The notes under the pieces are model-generated. The model did not search any database. It was not told where the DNA came from and saw only the letters and a list, made by a program, of their open reading frames with translations. The translations under genes and the position numbers were made by a program. Source: Bacillus sp. SM2101 (GTDB lineage: Bacteria > Bacillota > Bacilli > Bacillales > SM2101). From it: DNA of 64,000 nt. Location of the stretch: NCBI RefSeq assembly GCF_018588585.1, contig NZ_JAEUFG010000004.1, forward strand, positions 1-64,000, written 5' to 3'. The stretch's first letter is position 1. Every line of letters begins with the position of its first letter. Positions 53,240 through 62,767 of the stretch are shown here, one piece after another.

Positions 53240-55186
53240 TTATGCAGTAGGATAAGAGTTATAAGGAACAGTATAAATATACTGGTCCGTATGTTCATTG
53301 TACTGAAGTCCATTTTCGTTTAATCCGTAAGAAAATGAATATTTTATCCTATCCCCATCTTTTATAGGTGCATAATAGACCCATGTCCCATCAGGCATTT
53401 GCTGCATACGTTCATTTATCACAGTATCATTATTTAACCGATAGCTAATGCTAACTCCAGATAAATCTTTATTATCTTTTGGTGTAAAAACAAATTTTAC
53501 AGCATCGACATAATAATAACTTACCGCTTTCTGTGACTTTGATACATCAATTGTACTATCTGTATCCGTTTGATGACTTTCATTATAAGTAATATCTAGT
53601 TTATTGTCTGAATTCATATAGACAATGGTGTTAATATCTTTGCTCATTCCTTTTTCATAATCTGCTTTTATATCATTTTCAGTACGAGCAATATTTGATA
53701 TGCTCAGGTTGTTAAACGATCCACTAAAGACATTCGTTTTTCCATCGGTTGACCCTATATACATAACATCGTCAATATAAGATAATGATGATGAAACTGT
53801 CTCACCTATTTTTTCGCCATTAACAAAAGCTTTAGTTACATGCTGTCCATCATCATTCATACTATAAGTCATAGCTACAAAAATTTGATGTCCAACTTGT
53901 GCAACACCATCGCTAGAGTTGATTCTATCATAAGAATTTCCAACCGCTTCAAAAGAAATCCTACCATTGCTATTAAAAAATATAGTTGTTTTCTTTCCAT
54001 TATTTTCATTATGAGCCTGGAAAACACGTTCAAAATCTGTTAATTCATAGGGTGTTACCACAGCTTCAATCGTATACTCATTTGGATTAACGAGCACATT
54101 TCGAAAATGATCTATCGATTGGGGCGTAAATTTATTATACGGTTCATTAAAAACCATACTTTCCTGAAGTGTGAGAGCAACTTCCTTTATGTCTTTCCAT
54201 CTAGAGTTGGCAATGTCCATTTGTGGGTTTAATAGAGCCTGATGATTATCAACATCGGTCTTATTTAAGACATTAATTAATTGTTCAAAGCTATAATCAA
54301 GAACTACCCATGCATCCCTAATATTTGTAAGTGTCAGGTTATTTGCAACAGTATTTATTTTGTCGATCAGAGATTGTATTTTATTTTGAAAGTTACTTAA
54401 TGTGTTAATTTCATCATTTAATTTGTCAATATCATTTTGATCACTTATTTTGTCCTTCTGTAATTGAGTATTATCATATTTTTGTACATATGTTACGGTA
54501 CACCCGTAATAGTTACAAGTTGTAACAGGTGTTTTCTCTTTCATTTTCTTATTTAGATCATCTATTTCATTCTGAAGTGCTTTAATCTCATTTTGATCAT
54601 GAGATATTTGCGAGCCTACCTCATTATAGTCATCTGTAAAGTTAGTAACATCATTCGTTAAATCAGCATCAAAACTATTTAACTTAGGTTGAACTTCATC
54701 AATTGTTGCTAGTTTCTCAGCAACTTTACCTTTCATTTCCGTTAGTAATGATATTAACTGATTACTAGCATCAGCATTATCATTCAGTTCACTAATAAGC
54801 TCCTTAACTTGTGTATAAGCTTGCTCAAAATCGTTGCTATAATCGACCACATCACTAACAACCTTATACATTTGATTATTTATATCGTATAACCATGTAT
54901 CAGCATGCTCTTTAGAGGCTAGTTGATGGTCTGCAAAACTAGCACTTGAACCTAGTTCATCTTCAATCGTTTTTTCTTTAATTGCTAGTGCATATTCTTC
55001 TACCTGTTGAATCATATGAGACAAATTATTAACATTATCTTGTATTTGTACAGGGTCTATAGATATATCATTTTCAGCATTTGTTACTACAGTAGTATCA
55101 CTCTCAGCAGCATATGAATGATTTGTTATCACTGTATTAAAAAGAACTAATGTAACTAACAATAATGGAAAAAACTTTCTCCCCAA
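53240..55186 (-). CDS. Secreted helical toxin component with LamG domain
   Basis: A ~648-residue secreted protein. After a signal peptide (FFPLLLVTLVLFNTVITNHS, then YA) the first ~320 residues are long helices of the HBL/NHE (alpha-pore-forming) type. A helical hairpin tip holds TCNYYGCTVTYVQKY, probably disulfide-linked. A LamG-like sandwich (~360-510, IEAVVTPYELTDFERVFQAH) and a C-terminal beta domain (WVYYAPIKDGDRIKYSFSYG) follow, probably for glycan binding. No long hydrophobic hairpin is visible, so it fits the soluble component of a tripartite toxin. TTG at 55186 suits GAAGGGG spacing; GTG at 55195 is an alternative. Confidence 0.72.
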   Translation of the reverse strand: MGRKFFPLLLVTLVLFNTVITNHSYAAESDTTVVTNAENDISIDPVQIQDNVNNLSHMIQQVEEYALAIKEKTIEDELGSSASFADHQLASKEHADTWLYDINNQMYKVVSDVVDYSNDFEQAYTQVKELISELNDNADASNQLISLLTEMKGKVAEKLATIDEVQPKLNSFDADLTNDVTNFTDDYNEVGSQISHDQNEIKALQNEIDDLNKKMKEKTPVTTCNYYGCTVTYVQKYDNTQLQKDKISDQNDIDKLNDEINTLSNFQNKIQSLIDKINTVANNLTLTNIRDAWVVLDYSFEQLINVLNKTDVDNHQALLNPQMDIANSRWKDIKEVALTLQESMVFNEPYNKFTPQSIDHFRNVLVNPNEYTIEAVVTPYELTDFERVFQAHNENNGKKTTIFFNSNGRISFEAVGNSYDRINSSDGVAQVGHQIFVAMTYSMNDDGQHVTKAFVNGEKIGETVSSSLSYIDDVMYIGSTDGKTNVFSGSFNNLSISNIARTENDIKADYEKGMSKDINTIVYMNSDNKLDITYNESHQTDTDSTIDVSKSQKAVSYYYVDAVKFVFTPKDNKDLSGVSISYRLNNDTVINERMQQMPDGTWVYYAPIKDGDRIKYSFSYGLNENGLQYNEHTDQYIYTVPYNSYPTA

Positions 55187-55230
55187 CAACCTCACCCCTT
55201 CGTAAAAATGGACTCTTTCAAATCAACGTA

Positions 55231-55500
55231 TTAATAAATTTTAGCTAGACTCCATACACTAAAAGAAACAAGGATAATAGTAATTAATAATTGAAGGAAT
55301 ATAATAGGAAACTTCTTTGTAAAATTCCGGCTCGTATCCTTAACTAAATAAATCAAAATTAATACATAAATGAAAGCCAATAATAAACCAAGTACACCTA
55401 CAATTTCATTCATTCGGACAAAAGATATGGAGATCACCCATGCGATAAGTAACCCGTACTTCAGAGACACTAACATGCTGTAATACCGATTATTTTCCAT
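55231..55500 (-). CDS. Small three-helix membrane protein
   Basis: An 89-residue protein with three hydrophobic segments (LLIAWVISISFV, VLGLLLAFIYVLILIYLV, FLQLLITIILVSF). ATG at 55500 follows AAAGGAGATAAGGTAT. It lies inside the toxin-like cluster; whether it protects the producer (immunity) or is unrelated cannot be told. Confidence 0.65.
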   Translation of the reverse strand: MENNRYYSMLVSLKYGLLIAWVISISFVRMNEIVGVLGLLLAFIYVLILIYLVKDTSRNFTKKFPIIFLQLLITIILVSFSVWSLAKIY

Positions 55501-55558
55501 ATACCTTATCTCCTTTTCACTATTTAAACTGGGCTTATCCATGCAATGAATAATTTAT

Positions 55559-55600
55559 AGCTGCCCCTTACTTTCAATTAAAGTTGTATACGGGGCAGCT
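55559..55600 (-). terminator. 9-bp inverted repeat after the second toxin gene
   Basis: AGCTGCCCC (55559-55567) pairs exactly with GGGGCAGCT (55592-55600). It directly follows the 55608 stop. There is no T-tract, so it may attenuate rather than end transcription. Confidence 0.55.
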
Positions 55601-55607
55601 CATATTG

Positions 55608-57095
55608 TTAATTTGTAATTGTTATTGTTGCTACATCTGAATAAACTGTGCCATCAAATGCCCTAACTGTATAAGTGTGTTCACCTGAAGGAGCATTATC
55701 TCCTGATAATACAACACTTGTATTAGTTAGTTTACTCTGTTTTACTACGCCATCAAGTGAGACATCATACGTAATATTATCTCCGTTAATTTTTGAAGCA
55801 AAAGTCGGCTTGTCCCAATTTAAAGTAACTGAAGAGTTACTACTATTTGCTGTTAAATTTGTTGGTGCATCAAATTGGTAAGCGTCAAGATCAGCAACAG
55901 ATACAGCTTGGCCAAATGTGTTTAGTAAATTTGTATCTGCATAAACAGCTGCCCATTTACTTTGAGATATCTTAAGCTCTGCTTTAGCTCTTGAGATTTT
56001 ATCTTCTACATTAGTATCAGCAGTTGTCAGATGATCAAGTAAATAACCTAAGTCATTTTGTAAAGTAACCCACGTATCTTTTACATCATTAAGTGCTACA
56101 ATCGCCTTGTCTATTTTATCAACCATTAAACTAACTTGTTCTTCGGCAATTTTAAATCCTGCTGATTGTTTTTGTAAATCAGTTAATTCATCCATTGCTG
56201 CGATATACTCCCGCTTAACATCATTAATTTTTGATTGATATACACCAACTGATGTACCGACTCCTCCCCCAACTGCTAGTATCCCACCAGCAGCCATACC
56301 TCCAATAATCCATGGAGATGTTTCAGGCGCAACAGCTAGCACTACCCCTGCTCCTATCCATAACGCTACTCCAGCTCCAGCAGAAGCGAGAGCAACATCT
56401 AATTCTTGTTGTCTAAGTGAATCCATCTGTTTTTCAAAGTTTGCAATATCTTTATTTAATTGATCAATTGCATAACCATCTTCCCCATTTTTCCCTAGCC
56501 ATGTATCAAGTTGGTCTTTGTCACTTTTTAAATCTGTTGAATCCTTAGTAAGGTCAGTACTAAAGGCTTTCATGTCTTCAATCGTGTTATTTACATTTGT
56601 TACGTTGTCATTCGTTTCATCAATCATAGCTTCTATCATTTCTTTTGCACTATCTATATCTGATGAATTTAAATATTCAATCGCATAATCAGAATAGTAC
56701 TGAAAGTCATCAGCAGAAGACCTTATATCGTTGTTCAGTTTAATCATTTTGGGTTCAAGGTCATCTCTCCAATAAGAGGCATTTTGTTTGGCTGTTGCTT
56801 GATGTATATCAATAGGAACTGTTACTAGTTTCCCATCATCGTCATTAAACTGAATCTGTTTAATAGTTCCTTGTGCTAATATTGTGTTTGCATAAATATC
56901 AAGTGCAAGTTTATCAGAAATCAACTGTTGTGCCCGATTCTGAAACAAATCAATATTGTCTCCCATCTCAGAATCTTGCAGCTGAGTATCTTCAACTGTA
57001 ACTACTTCCTCTGCAAATACATTATATGGGATTGAATTCCCTGCAATTGTTAATGCTAGTAAAGATGCCGTAACTACTTTTGTTGTCTTTTTCAT
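55608..57095 (-). CDS. Secreted pore-forming toxin component with FN3 domain
   Basis: A 495-residue protein with a Sec signal (to ~28, ...SIPYNVFA), then an HBL-type helical bundle (30-400) that contains a strongly hydrophobic hairpin (VALWIGAGVVLAVAPETSPW, then IIGGMAAGGILAVGGGVG) near 240-275, the expected membrane-inserting head. A C-terminal fibronectin type III domain (~405-495, PTNLTANSSNSSVTLNWDK) follows. The start is behind AAAGGGAGAGGCTTACA. It is the likely pore-forming component of a three-part toxin with its two neighbours. Confidence 0.75.
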   Translation of the reverse strand: MKKTTKVVTASLLALTIAGNSIPYNVFAEEVVTVEDTQLQDSEMGDNIDLFQNRAQQLISDKLALDIYANTILAQGTIKQIQFNDDDGKLVTVPIDIHQATAKQNASYWRDDLEPKMIKLNNDIRSSADDFQYYSDYAIEYLNSSDIDSAKEMIEAMIDETNDNVTNVNNTIEDMKAFSTDLTKDSTDLKSDKDQLDTWLGKNGEDGYAIDQLNKDIANFEKQMDSLRQQELDVALASAGAGVALWIGAGVVLAVAPETSPWIIGGMAAGGILAVGGGVGTSVGVYQSKINDVKREYIAAMDELTDLQKQSAGFKIAEEQVSLMVDKIDKAIVALNDVKDTWVTLQNDLGYLLDHLTTADTNVEDKISRAKAELKISQSKWAAVYADTNLLNTFGQAVSVADLDAYQFDAPTNLTANSSNSSVTLNWDKPTFASKINGDNITYDVSLDGVVKQSKLTNTSVVLSGDNAPSGEHTYTVRAFDGTVYSDVATITITN

Positions 57096-57259
57096 TGTAA
57101 GCCTCTCCCTTTATTAGTATCATTTTTTTCATACTTTTCGTAAACATTGTTTTGACCTAATTACATCAATTAAGACGTTGCCATAGCTTAAGAAAATCAT
57201 AGATTTTAGTACAAAAAACAACATGTTATTTAAAAGCGAAGTAATTTACTCTAATTAAT

Positions 57260-58456
57260 TCAGCTTCCAGTAGTAGCATTTTCAACAGAATTTTTTAAAT
57301 GAAGTTGATTGTTAATATAGCTAGCTTGGGCACCATTGTTTTGCCAACTCTGTTTAGCGTTAAGTAATATATTACGTATTTCTTGAATACTAATATCACC
57401 CTGTTCAAATTTATCTTTTAAGTTTTGAATTCCAACATAAGCGGAATCCCATTCCTTATATAGATTTCTAGTTGATTGAATAATACCATCATTAGCATTA
57501 TAGAAATTACTAAGCTGTAGCTGTATGCCAGCTAAAATTGCAGCTTGACTTTGTATTCCTTTTAACCCTAGGACAATATCATTATATTGTTCGGTCAGTT
57601 CTTTTACCTTTTCTTGTTTTTCCTGCAATTCCTTATTTCCATTCACCGCACCATATATGATCGTAAATGTAGCTAAAGCAATTCCTATCGGGGTTGGGGT
57701 CAGCTCGAATTCCACAGCCATTTCTAGTAAATAGGTCGTGAGTTCAAGCCCTACAACTCCAGCTTCTATATACTCTCCAGTTAAGATTGTATTTTCATTA
57801 GAAATTTCAACTCCTAAGTCCTGAAGCTGTTCAAGAACCAGTTTACTTTTTTCATCTTCTAATTCAATTGTATTCAGTGCTGTGGTAGCTGCATTTTGAA
57901 AATTAAAGTGATCTTCCTGCAAATCGTCTTTATACACTTGATATGAATACATCGTATCGTTTGCATCGTCCCGATAGTATTGTATATCTGACTGCAATAA
58001 ATCTAATAAATCTTTGAAGTCATTACGCGCTTGTTCATCCCCAGCTTCAATGCTATCTAAAGCCTCAATAAGAAGATCATAATAAACAGTGAATTCGTCA
58101 GCAAAATCTACAACATCAAGGTCCCTATCAATTAATAATTCATTTAAATTATTCGTATAATCACTAGCATGATCTCTAGCAATTTGTTGATAGGTAGGTA
58201 AATCTGGAAGTATGTCTGATTGAATCGTTCCTTGTGTTGATATTGCTGTTTTATATGAATCCATAATCACTTTACTAGCAGCAATTTCGTTTAATACTTT
58301 TTGCATATTAACAGGTGCAAGAATGATATCCTCTGCAGTTACATCAGAAACTACGCCTTGATTTGCTTGAGCAAACGCATAATTTGGCAAGATTGTGCTC
58401 GTAGCTAAAGTTGCCGCTAATGCTGTAGCAGCTATTGACTTCGTTGATAATCTCAA
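57260..58456 (-). CDS. Secreted pore-forming toxin component
   Basis: A ~398-residue protein: signal peptide (SIAATALAATLATSTILPNY, then AFA), then an all-helical HBL/NHE-type bundle. The hydrophobic hairpin is EAGVVGLELTTYLLEMAVEF plus PTPIGIALATFTIIYGAVNG (~235-280), weaker than that of 55608-57095. TTG at 58456 follows GGAGGAAAAATAA and gives MRLSTKSIAA; the longer reading from 58498 lacks this site. First gene of the cluster. Confidence 0.72.
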   Translation of the reverse strand: MRLSTKSIAATALAATLATSTILPNYAFAQANQGVVSDVTAEDIILAPVNMQKVLNEIAASKVIMDSYKTAISTQGTIQSDILPDLPTYQQIARDHASDYTNNLNELLIDRDLDVVDFADEFTVYYDLLIEALDSIEAGDEQARNDFKDLLDLLQSDIQYYRDDANDTMYSYQVYKDDLQEDHFNFQNAATTALNTIELEDEKSKLVLEQLQDLGVEISNENTILTGEYIEAGVVGLELTTYLLEMAVEFELTPTPIGIALATFTIIYGAVNGNKELQEKQEKVKELTEQYNDIVLGLKGIQSQAAILAGIQLQLSNFYNANDGIIQSTRNLYKEWDSAYVGIQNLKDKFEQGDISIQEIRNILLNAKQSWQNNGAQASYINNQLHLKNSVENATTGS

Positions 58457-58950
58457 ATTATTTTTCCTCCTATCTTGTAGAATAGATTTGAAATTCATTT
58501 AATAGATAACTTGTTTAACACTGTAGATATATGATAAATAATAAAATTGTTGAAAGTTTGATAGGAGTGTGAAGGAAGAAAGAAAGATTATGTGATAATG
58601 ATGTGATTTTAACATTTACAAAATATGACAATACTAATATTAGCAAAGCAGGAATGCTCATTATGTATTCTAGCTGTCTGAATTTGACGTGAGTCGATTT
58701 ACTTGAGCAAATAAATTAAATGAGCCCTGCTCATACCAAACAGGGCTTTACGGAGGATATCAATGAATTGTGTCTTATTATTCCGCACATGGTCGCTTAT
58801 TATACTAGACAATATAGATCATCATTTTATCAACTATACACACCTTTTCAGACAATTAGTCATTACCAGCTTTTATGTTCATATGTTGTTACTAGGAATT
58901 TAATATCAAGTCTAATATAATGATTTTAAAAGCTCTGTAGGAGGATCGAT
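58457..58950. other. Intergenic region upstream of the toxin cluster
   Basis: This gap holds the presumed promoter of the toxin cluster and a hairpin AGCCCTG...CAGGGCT (58722-58746). A plus-strand open frame at 58720-58920 starts inside that hairpin and has no ribosome binding site, so I do not count it as a gene. Confidence 0.45.
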
Positions 58951-59091
58951 ATGTCCATTTATAAAGCAGGGAAAAATTTGTATAGATTAACTAAAGTTCT
59001 TAGAAGCAGCAAATCAATTAACAAAGGGACAGTTGGAAAAAAAATGATATTTAAATTAGGAAAGAAAGCACTAAGGAAAATGTTGAAATAA
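58951..59091 (+). CDS. Small basic protein of unknown function
   Basis: A 46-residue, very basic protein (begins MSIYKAGKNLYRLTKVLRSS) with an excellent ribosome binding site (TAGGAGGATCGAT) and a terminator right after it. Small proteins starting with this kind of KAGKN-Y motif are widespread in Bacillaceae, without known function. Confidence 0.65.
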   Translation: MSIYKAGKNLYRLTKVLRSSKSINKGTVGKKMIFKLGKKALRKMLK

Positions 59092-59104
59092 AGAATGAAC
59101 AAAA

Positions 59105-59135
59105 GCGTTGATACATTTATATCAGCGCCTTTTCT
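59105..59135 (+). terminator. Intrinsic terminator
   Basis: GCGTTGATA pairs with TATCAGCGC (one G-T pair), followed by CTTTTCTC. Confidence 0.75.
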
Positions 59136-59161
59136 CTCTCAACCTCCTTCACTTTTCCTTT

Positions 59162-59323
59162 GGCTGTTTTGCATTGATTGTTGCTTTTCCTACTAAGAAC
59201 TAAATACGTAAAAACCAGCTATTCGTGACACCTTTTCTCATTTAAAATGAGGTCAATTGCCAAAAAAAGATTAATTTCTTTTCTTAAATAGTCTTGATAG
59301 CAACAAAGTTTACGAAAAGAGCC
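59162..59323. repeat. MITE-like terminal-inverted-repeat element, copy 4
   Basis: A 162-bp copy with clear ends: GGCTGTTTTGCATTGATTGT at the left and AACAAAGTTTACGAAAAGAGC (then C) inverted at the right. A further right-end fragment, AACAACAAGCTTTGCTAAAA, lies at 59591-59610. Both are in the 650-bp gap between the small basic protein and sigV; nothing else is seen there except the sigV promoter. Confidence 0.6.
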
Positions 59324-59671
59324 TTTTCTTTAAATATCCACCACTTTCTCTTCGATTTGTAGGACACACCATTTCATAACCCTCTCATTAGCTCTTTGAT
59401 TCTATACTTGGTAACTTCTCCGATCAAATTTAGTTTGAGAATTATAAACTGCCGATTAGGAAGATTTTTTAAAGACTTCTTTTGAAATCTTTGTTAAGTT
59501 TTTCACTAAATTAGTACCATCAGGAGTGACTTGATCATATTAGTCATTATGCTACTTAAGAAAAGATATCAGTGTTTATTCCCTTTGAAAAACAACAAGC
59601 TTTGCTAAAACAGCATTTTGGTCTTAGCATTTATAAGAATTAGAGAGCTTAAATAAATTTTTTCATTTCAT

Positions 59672-59700
59672 TCAACTTTTCATCCACCTTGATACGTCTA
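59672..59700 (+). promoter_or_regulatory. Possible ECF (SigV-type) autoregulatory promoter
   Basis: CGTCTA (59695-59700), the -10 favoured by SigV/SigM-type sigma factors, is preceded by TCAAC (59672-59676), a degenerate form of the GAAAC -35 box. It lies 42 bp before sigV. Self-activation is usual for this family. Confidence 0.5.
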
Positions 59701-59741
59701 TATCGTATAGGGCAAAAAACACCAAAGGAGGGAAGAATGTT

Positions 59742-60293
59742 ATGAACAAGAGAAAAGGAATATCAGAACAACAACTGACGGAATTCATCTTGGAACACAA
59801 ACAGAAATGCTATAGGTTAGCCTATAGTTATGTAAAAAACTCTGAGGATGCATTAGATATTGTTCACGAATCGATACAGAAAGCCCTAACATCCATTCAT
59901 ACTCTCCAAGATAAAAATTCTTTGAAAAGTTGGTACTATCGTATAGTCGTTAATACCTCTTTGGATTTTATAAGGAAGAAGAAAAAAGTTAGCGTAGTTG
60001 ATACACATACAATGGAGTTAATAAGTCCAAGCAAATACGACAACTATGAACAGCTTAATTTGGAAATGATCATCGAGTACTTACCGGATAAATATAAAAC
60101 TATTATCATTCTTAAATATTTTGAAGACTTAACATTAGAACAGGTTGCAAATGTGTTAAATGAGAATGTGAGCACGATCAAATCCCGCTTATACAAGGCT
60201 CTACAATTATTACGTATAAAAATTGACGATGATTATTTAGAGGAGGCAAATATAGATGAAAAAACACTTTACCAAAGCACAAGAAGAGTATAA
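59742..60293 (+). CDS. sigV: ECF RNA polymerase sigma factor (SigV-like)
   Basis: A 183-residue ECF sigma factor with region 2 (YRLAYSYVKNSEDALDIVHE, SLKSWYYRIVVNTSLDFIRK) and region 4 (LPDKYKTIIILKYFEDLTLE, VANVLNENVSTIKSRLYKAL). It directs transcription of cell-envelope stress genes. It overlaps the downstream anti-sigma gene by 38 bp, so the two are co-translated. The rsiV-like partner supports SigV rather than another ECF group. Confidence 0.85.
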   Translation: MNKRKGISEQQLTEFILEHKQKCYRLAYSYVKNSEDALDIVHESIQKALTSIHTLQDKNSLKSWYYRIVVNTSLDFIRKKKKVSVVDTHTMELISPSKYDNYEQLNLEMIIEYLPDKYKTIIILKYFEDLTLEQVANVLNENVSTIKSRLYKALQLLRIKIDDDYLEEANIDEKTLYQSTRRV

Positions 60294-61131
60294 TCGCATT
60301 CCGGTCCCTAAAGAGTTAGATGACGTCGTTAATAAGGCATTAAAGCAAGGTAGGAAGAAAAAGAAAAAGTGGTATTTCGCTGGATTAGCTGCAGCAACGA
60401 TACTTTTTGTAACTAGCCTTAATATTAATCCAACAGTTGCTAGTACATTATCAGAAACTCCCATCATTGGTAGTATAGTGAAGGTACTTACTTTTAGAGA
60501 GTATGAAGTAACGGATGAAAAATTTAGTGTAGATATTAAAGTACCTGCCGTTCAAGATATGGAAGATTCCTCATTAGAAACAACCTTAAATGAAAAATAC
60601 CTTGAAGAAAGCCAACAGCTATTTAATGATTTTATGGCAAAAATGGAAGATGAAAAGGATTCTGGAGGGAATTTCGCTCTTTCCAGTGATTATAAAGTTA
60701 AGACAGATAATGAACAAATTTTATCTATAGGTAGAATCGTTGTTGATGTCGCAGGATCAGCTCAACAAACAATTCAATATGATACAATTGATAAAGAAAA
60801 TGAATTACTAATCACCCTCCCTAGCCTGTTTAAAGATGAAAGCTATGTGGACGTGATAAGTGAAAATATTTTAAATCAAATGACAAACTTGATTGAAAAC
60901 GAAGAACTTACGTTTTGGATTTCACATCCAGATGTCAACATGCAATATTTAAGACAAGATCCGTGGGAAAAAATTCAACCTGACCAACAATTTTATATAA
61001 ACAACGATGGTAAGTTAGTCATTTCGTTTGATGAATCAGCAGTTGCCCCTGCTTACTATGGAATAGTATGGTTTGAAATCCCAACTGAAGTACTTTCTGA
61101 TATACTCGTCTCTAATACGTACTTAAAATAG
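60256..61131 (+). CDS. rsiV: RsiV-like anti-sigma factor
   Basis: A 291-residue single-pass membrane protein: cytoplasmic sigma-binding N-terminus (~1-35), one membrane helix (WYFAGLAAATILFVTSLNI), and an extracellular part with DUF4163/DUF3298-type sequence (ITLPSLFKDESYVDVISENI; FYINNDGKLVISFDESAVAP; GIVWFEIPTEVLSDI). In B. subtilis RsiV is a lysozyme receptor that is cleaved to free SigV. The order sigV-rsiV is conserved. Confidence 0.85.
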   Translation: MKKHFTKAQEEYNRIPVPKELDDVVNKALKQGRKKKKKWYFAGLAAATILFVTSLNINPTVASTLSETPIIGSIVKVLTFREYEVTDEKFSVDIKVPAVQDMEDSSLETTLNEKYLEESQQLFNDFMAKMEDEKDSGGNFALSSDYKVKTDNEQILSIGRIVVDVAGSAQQTIQYDTIDKENELLITLPSLFKDESYVDVISENILNQMTNLIENEELTFWISHPDVNMQYLRQDPWEKIQPDQQFYINNDGKLVISFDESAVAPAYYGIVWFEIPTEVLSDILVSNTYLK

Positions 61132-61162
61132 CTATATTAAATTAAATTGCTTGAGGGCTTTG

Positions 61163-61196
61163 TTAGACTCCATATATAAATGTATATGGAGTCTAA
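61163..61196 (+). terminator. Terminator of sigV-rsiV
   Basis: TTAGACTCCATATA pairs exactly (14 bp) with TATATGGAGTCTAA around AATG-type loop bases, followed by TTATTAGTTTT. Confidence 0.75.
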
Positions 61197-61363
61197 TTAT
61201 TAGTTTTAATATTTCTATACAGTCCTTTTACATCATCCATTTTTGACATATTACAAACTGTCATTTATTATTTCTACATGGATTAATCGATACTTAAGAA
61301 CAAAGATCACCAAATGACAAACAGCTATCCAGATAGGTACAAAACACGAAAAGGACGACGACT

Positions 61364-62116
61364 ATGGATGCAAAATCACAAAATAATATAGAGCAAATGA
61401 GATCATTCAAAAAAGATTTAATTCGCTTTATGATGTCTTACAAGTTTGCTTTAGCTGAAGTGAATACGAAAATTGATATATTAAAACAAGAATTTCAATA
61501 TATACACGACTATAACCCCATTGAGCATACTAACTCTCGCTTGAAGTCCCCAGAAAGCATATTAAGGAAGATCGATAGAAAAGGTATTGGCCTTTCACTA
61601 CCTTATATAAGCGAAAACATTAAGGATATTGCAGGAATTCGTATTACTTGTTCTTTTATATCTGATATTTACAAAATAAAAGACATGCTAGAACAACAAA
61701 AAGATATAACAGTCATTGAGTGTAAGGATTATATCGAATATCCAAAACCAAATGGCTACCAAAGCCTTCATTTAATTATCCAAATTCCTATCTTCATGTC
61801 TGATAGAGAAGATCTAGTTCCTGTAGAAATTCAAATTCGTACGATTGCCATGGATTTCTGGGCAAGTTTAGAGCACAAAATATATTATAAATATAATAAG
61901 GAAATTCCAGAAAGAATCAAAAATGAGCTCAAAGAAGCAGCTGATACCGCTGCTAAATTAGATAAGAAAATGGAAGATTTACACAAAGAAATGAATCAAA
62001 TTAAACAATTATCGCAGCATGAGGATATTCTTGGGGAACAACTGGCAAACAATGACACATTTAAGCTAATACCAGCCATGTTTATGTCGGAATTTAATAA
62101 GAACAATAAGAACTAG
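61364..62116 (+). CDS. Small alarmone synthetase (RelA/SpoT domain, RelP/YwaC-like)
   Basis: A 250-residue stand-alone (p)ppGpp synthetase with SPESILRKIDRKGIGLSLPY, KDIAGIRITCSFISDIYKIK, EYPKPNGYQSLHLI and VEIQIRTIAMDFWASLEHKI. There is no hydrolase, TGS or ACT domain. Residues ~210-250 extend past the usual ~210-residue length. Small synthetases are induced by envelope stress, and in B. subtilis ywaC is controlled by ECF sigma factors, so the neighbouring sigV may matter; no shared promoter is visible. Confidence 0.88.
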   Translation: MDAKSQNNIEQMRSFKKDLIRFMMSYKFALAEVNTKIDILKQEFQYIHDYNPIEHTNSRLKSPESILRKIDRKGIGLSLPYISENIKDIAGIRITCSFISDIYKIKDMLEQQKDITVIECKDYIEYPKPNGYQSLHLIIQIPIFMSDREDLVPVEIQIRTIAMDFWASLEHKIYYKYNKEIPERIKNELKEAADTAAKLDKKMEDLHKEMNQIKQLSQHEDILGEQLANNDTFKLIPAMFMSEFNKNNKN

Positions 62117-62135
62117 CTATTTTAAGCCTTCCTTT

Positions 62136-62167
62136 AAATTAGGAGGAGTATCGTCTCCTCCTAATTT
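62136..62167 (+). terminator. Hairpin after the alarmone synthetase gene
   Basis: AAATTAGGAGGA pairs exactly with TCCTCCTAATTT (12 bp). There is no T-tract beyond the stem end. Confidence 0.65.
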
Positions 62168-62221
62168 CACCATAAATATAATAGTACGTTAACTTAATTA
62201 TTGTTCATAAGAGTTGGAGTG

Positions 62222-62656
62222 TTAAGCTCGAAAATAATCCCCTCTCCAATTAACAATGTCCTTCTTAATTTGTTTCCTTTTCAAATTTTCTTTTACGGCT
62301 TTCTCACAAAGTGTAGGAAATTCTTCGTCGCTAGCAAATCGTAACGCAATAATTTGATCGATTGTCAAATTAGAATCTAATAACCTACCTGTTAACACAT
62401 ACGCTCTTAAATTCTCTTCTGTTCGAATGACACGATCTTGTAATTTCAAAATATACTCTCGAACGAGAATAAACGTGATCACTAATCCAACTACCCCTAC
62501 TAACATTAATGTTGCAGGCCAAACTGACTCACCATCTGATAAAGCAAACACTAAATTTACAATGACTCCAATTAATGCAGCAAGAATAATTGGTAGACCT
62601 ATAAAATGGTATGGTACATGGTAGCGAGTATGGTTTTTGAAATTCTGTTCTTTCAA
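62222..62656 (-). CDS. DUF6526-like membrane protein
   Basis: A 144-residue protein with two membrane helices (FIGLPIILAALIGVIVNLVF and ATLMLVGVVGLVITFILV) and a soluble C-terminus (EENLRAYVLTGRLLDSNLTI, IIALRFASDEEFP). The pattern is that of the DUF6526 family. Function unknown. TTG start behind AGGAGCGCTTTAT. Confidence 0.75.
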   Translation of the reverse strand: MKEQNFKNHTRYHVPYHFIGLPIILAALIGVIVNLVFALSDGESVWPATLMLVGVVGLVITFILVREYILKLQDRVIRTEENLRAYVLTGRLLDSNLTIDQIIALRFASDEEFPTLCEKAVKENLKRKQIKKDIVNWRGDYFRA

Positions 62657-62767
62657 ATAAAGCGCTCCTTTACTGTTGAAATATTCTATAAATTCAGAAT
62701 ATCACAACGGTGACAATAATGGAACAATTTACTAAACTTATCTTAACTGCTAGATAATAATTTGATA

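Noticed and set aside
58720-58920. Plus-strand open frame of 66 codons
   Set aside because: It begins within a hairpin, has no ribosome binding site and no recognisable composition.
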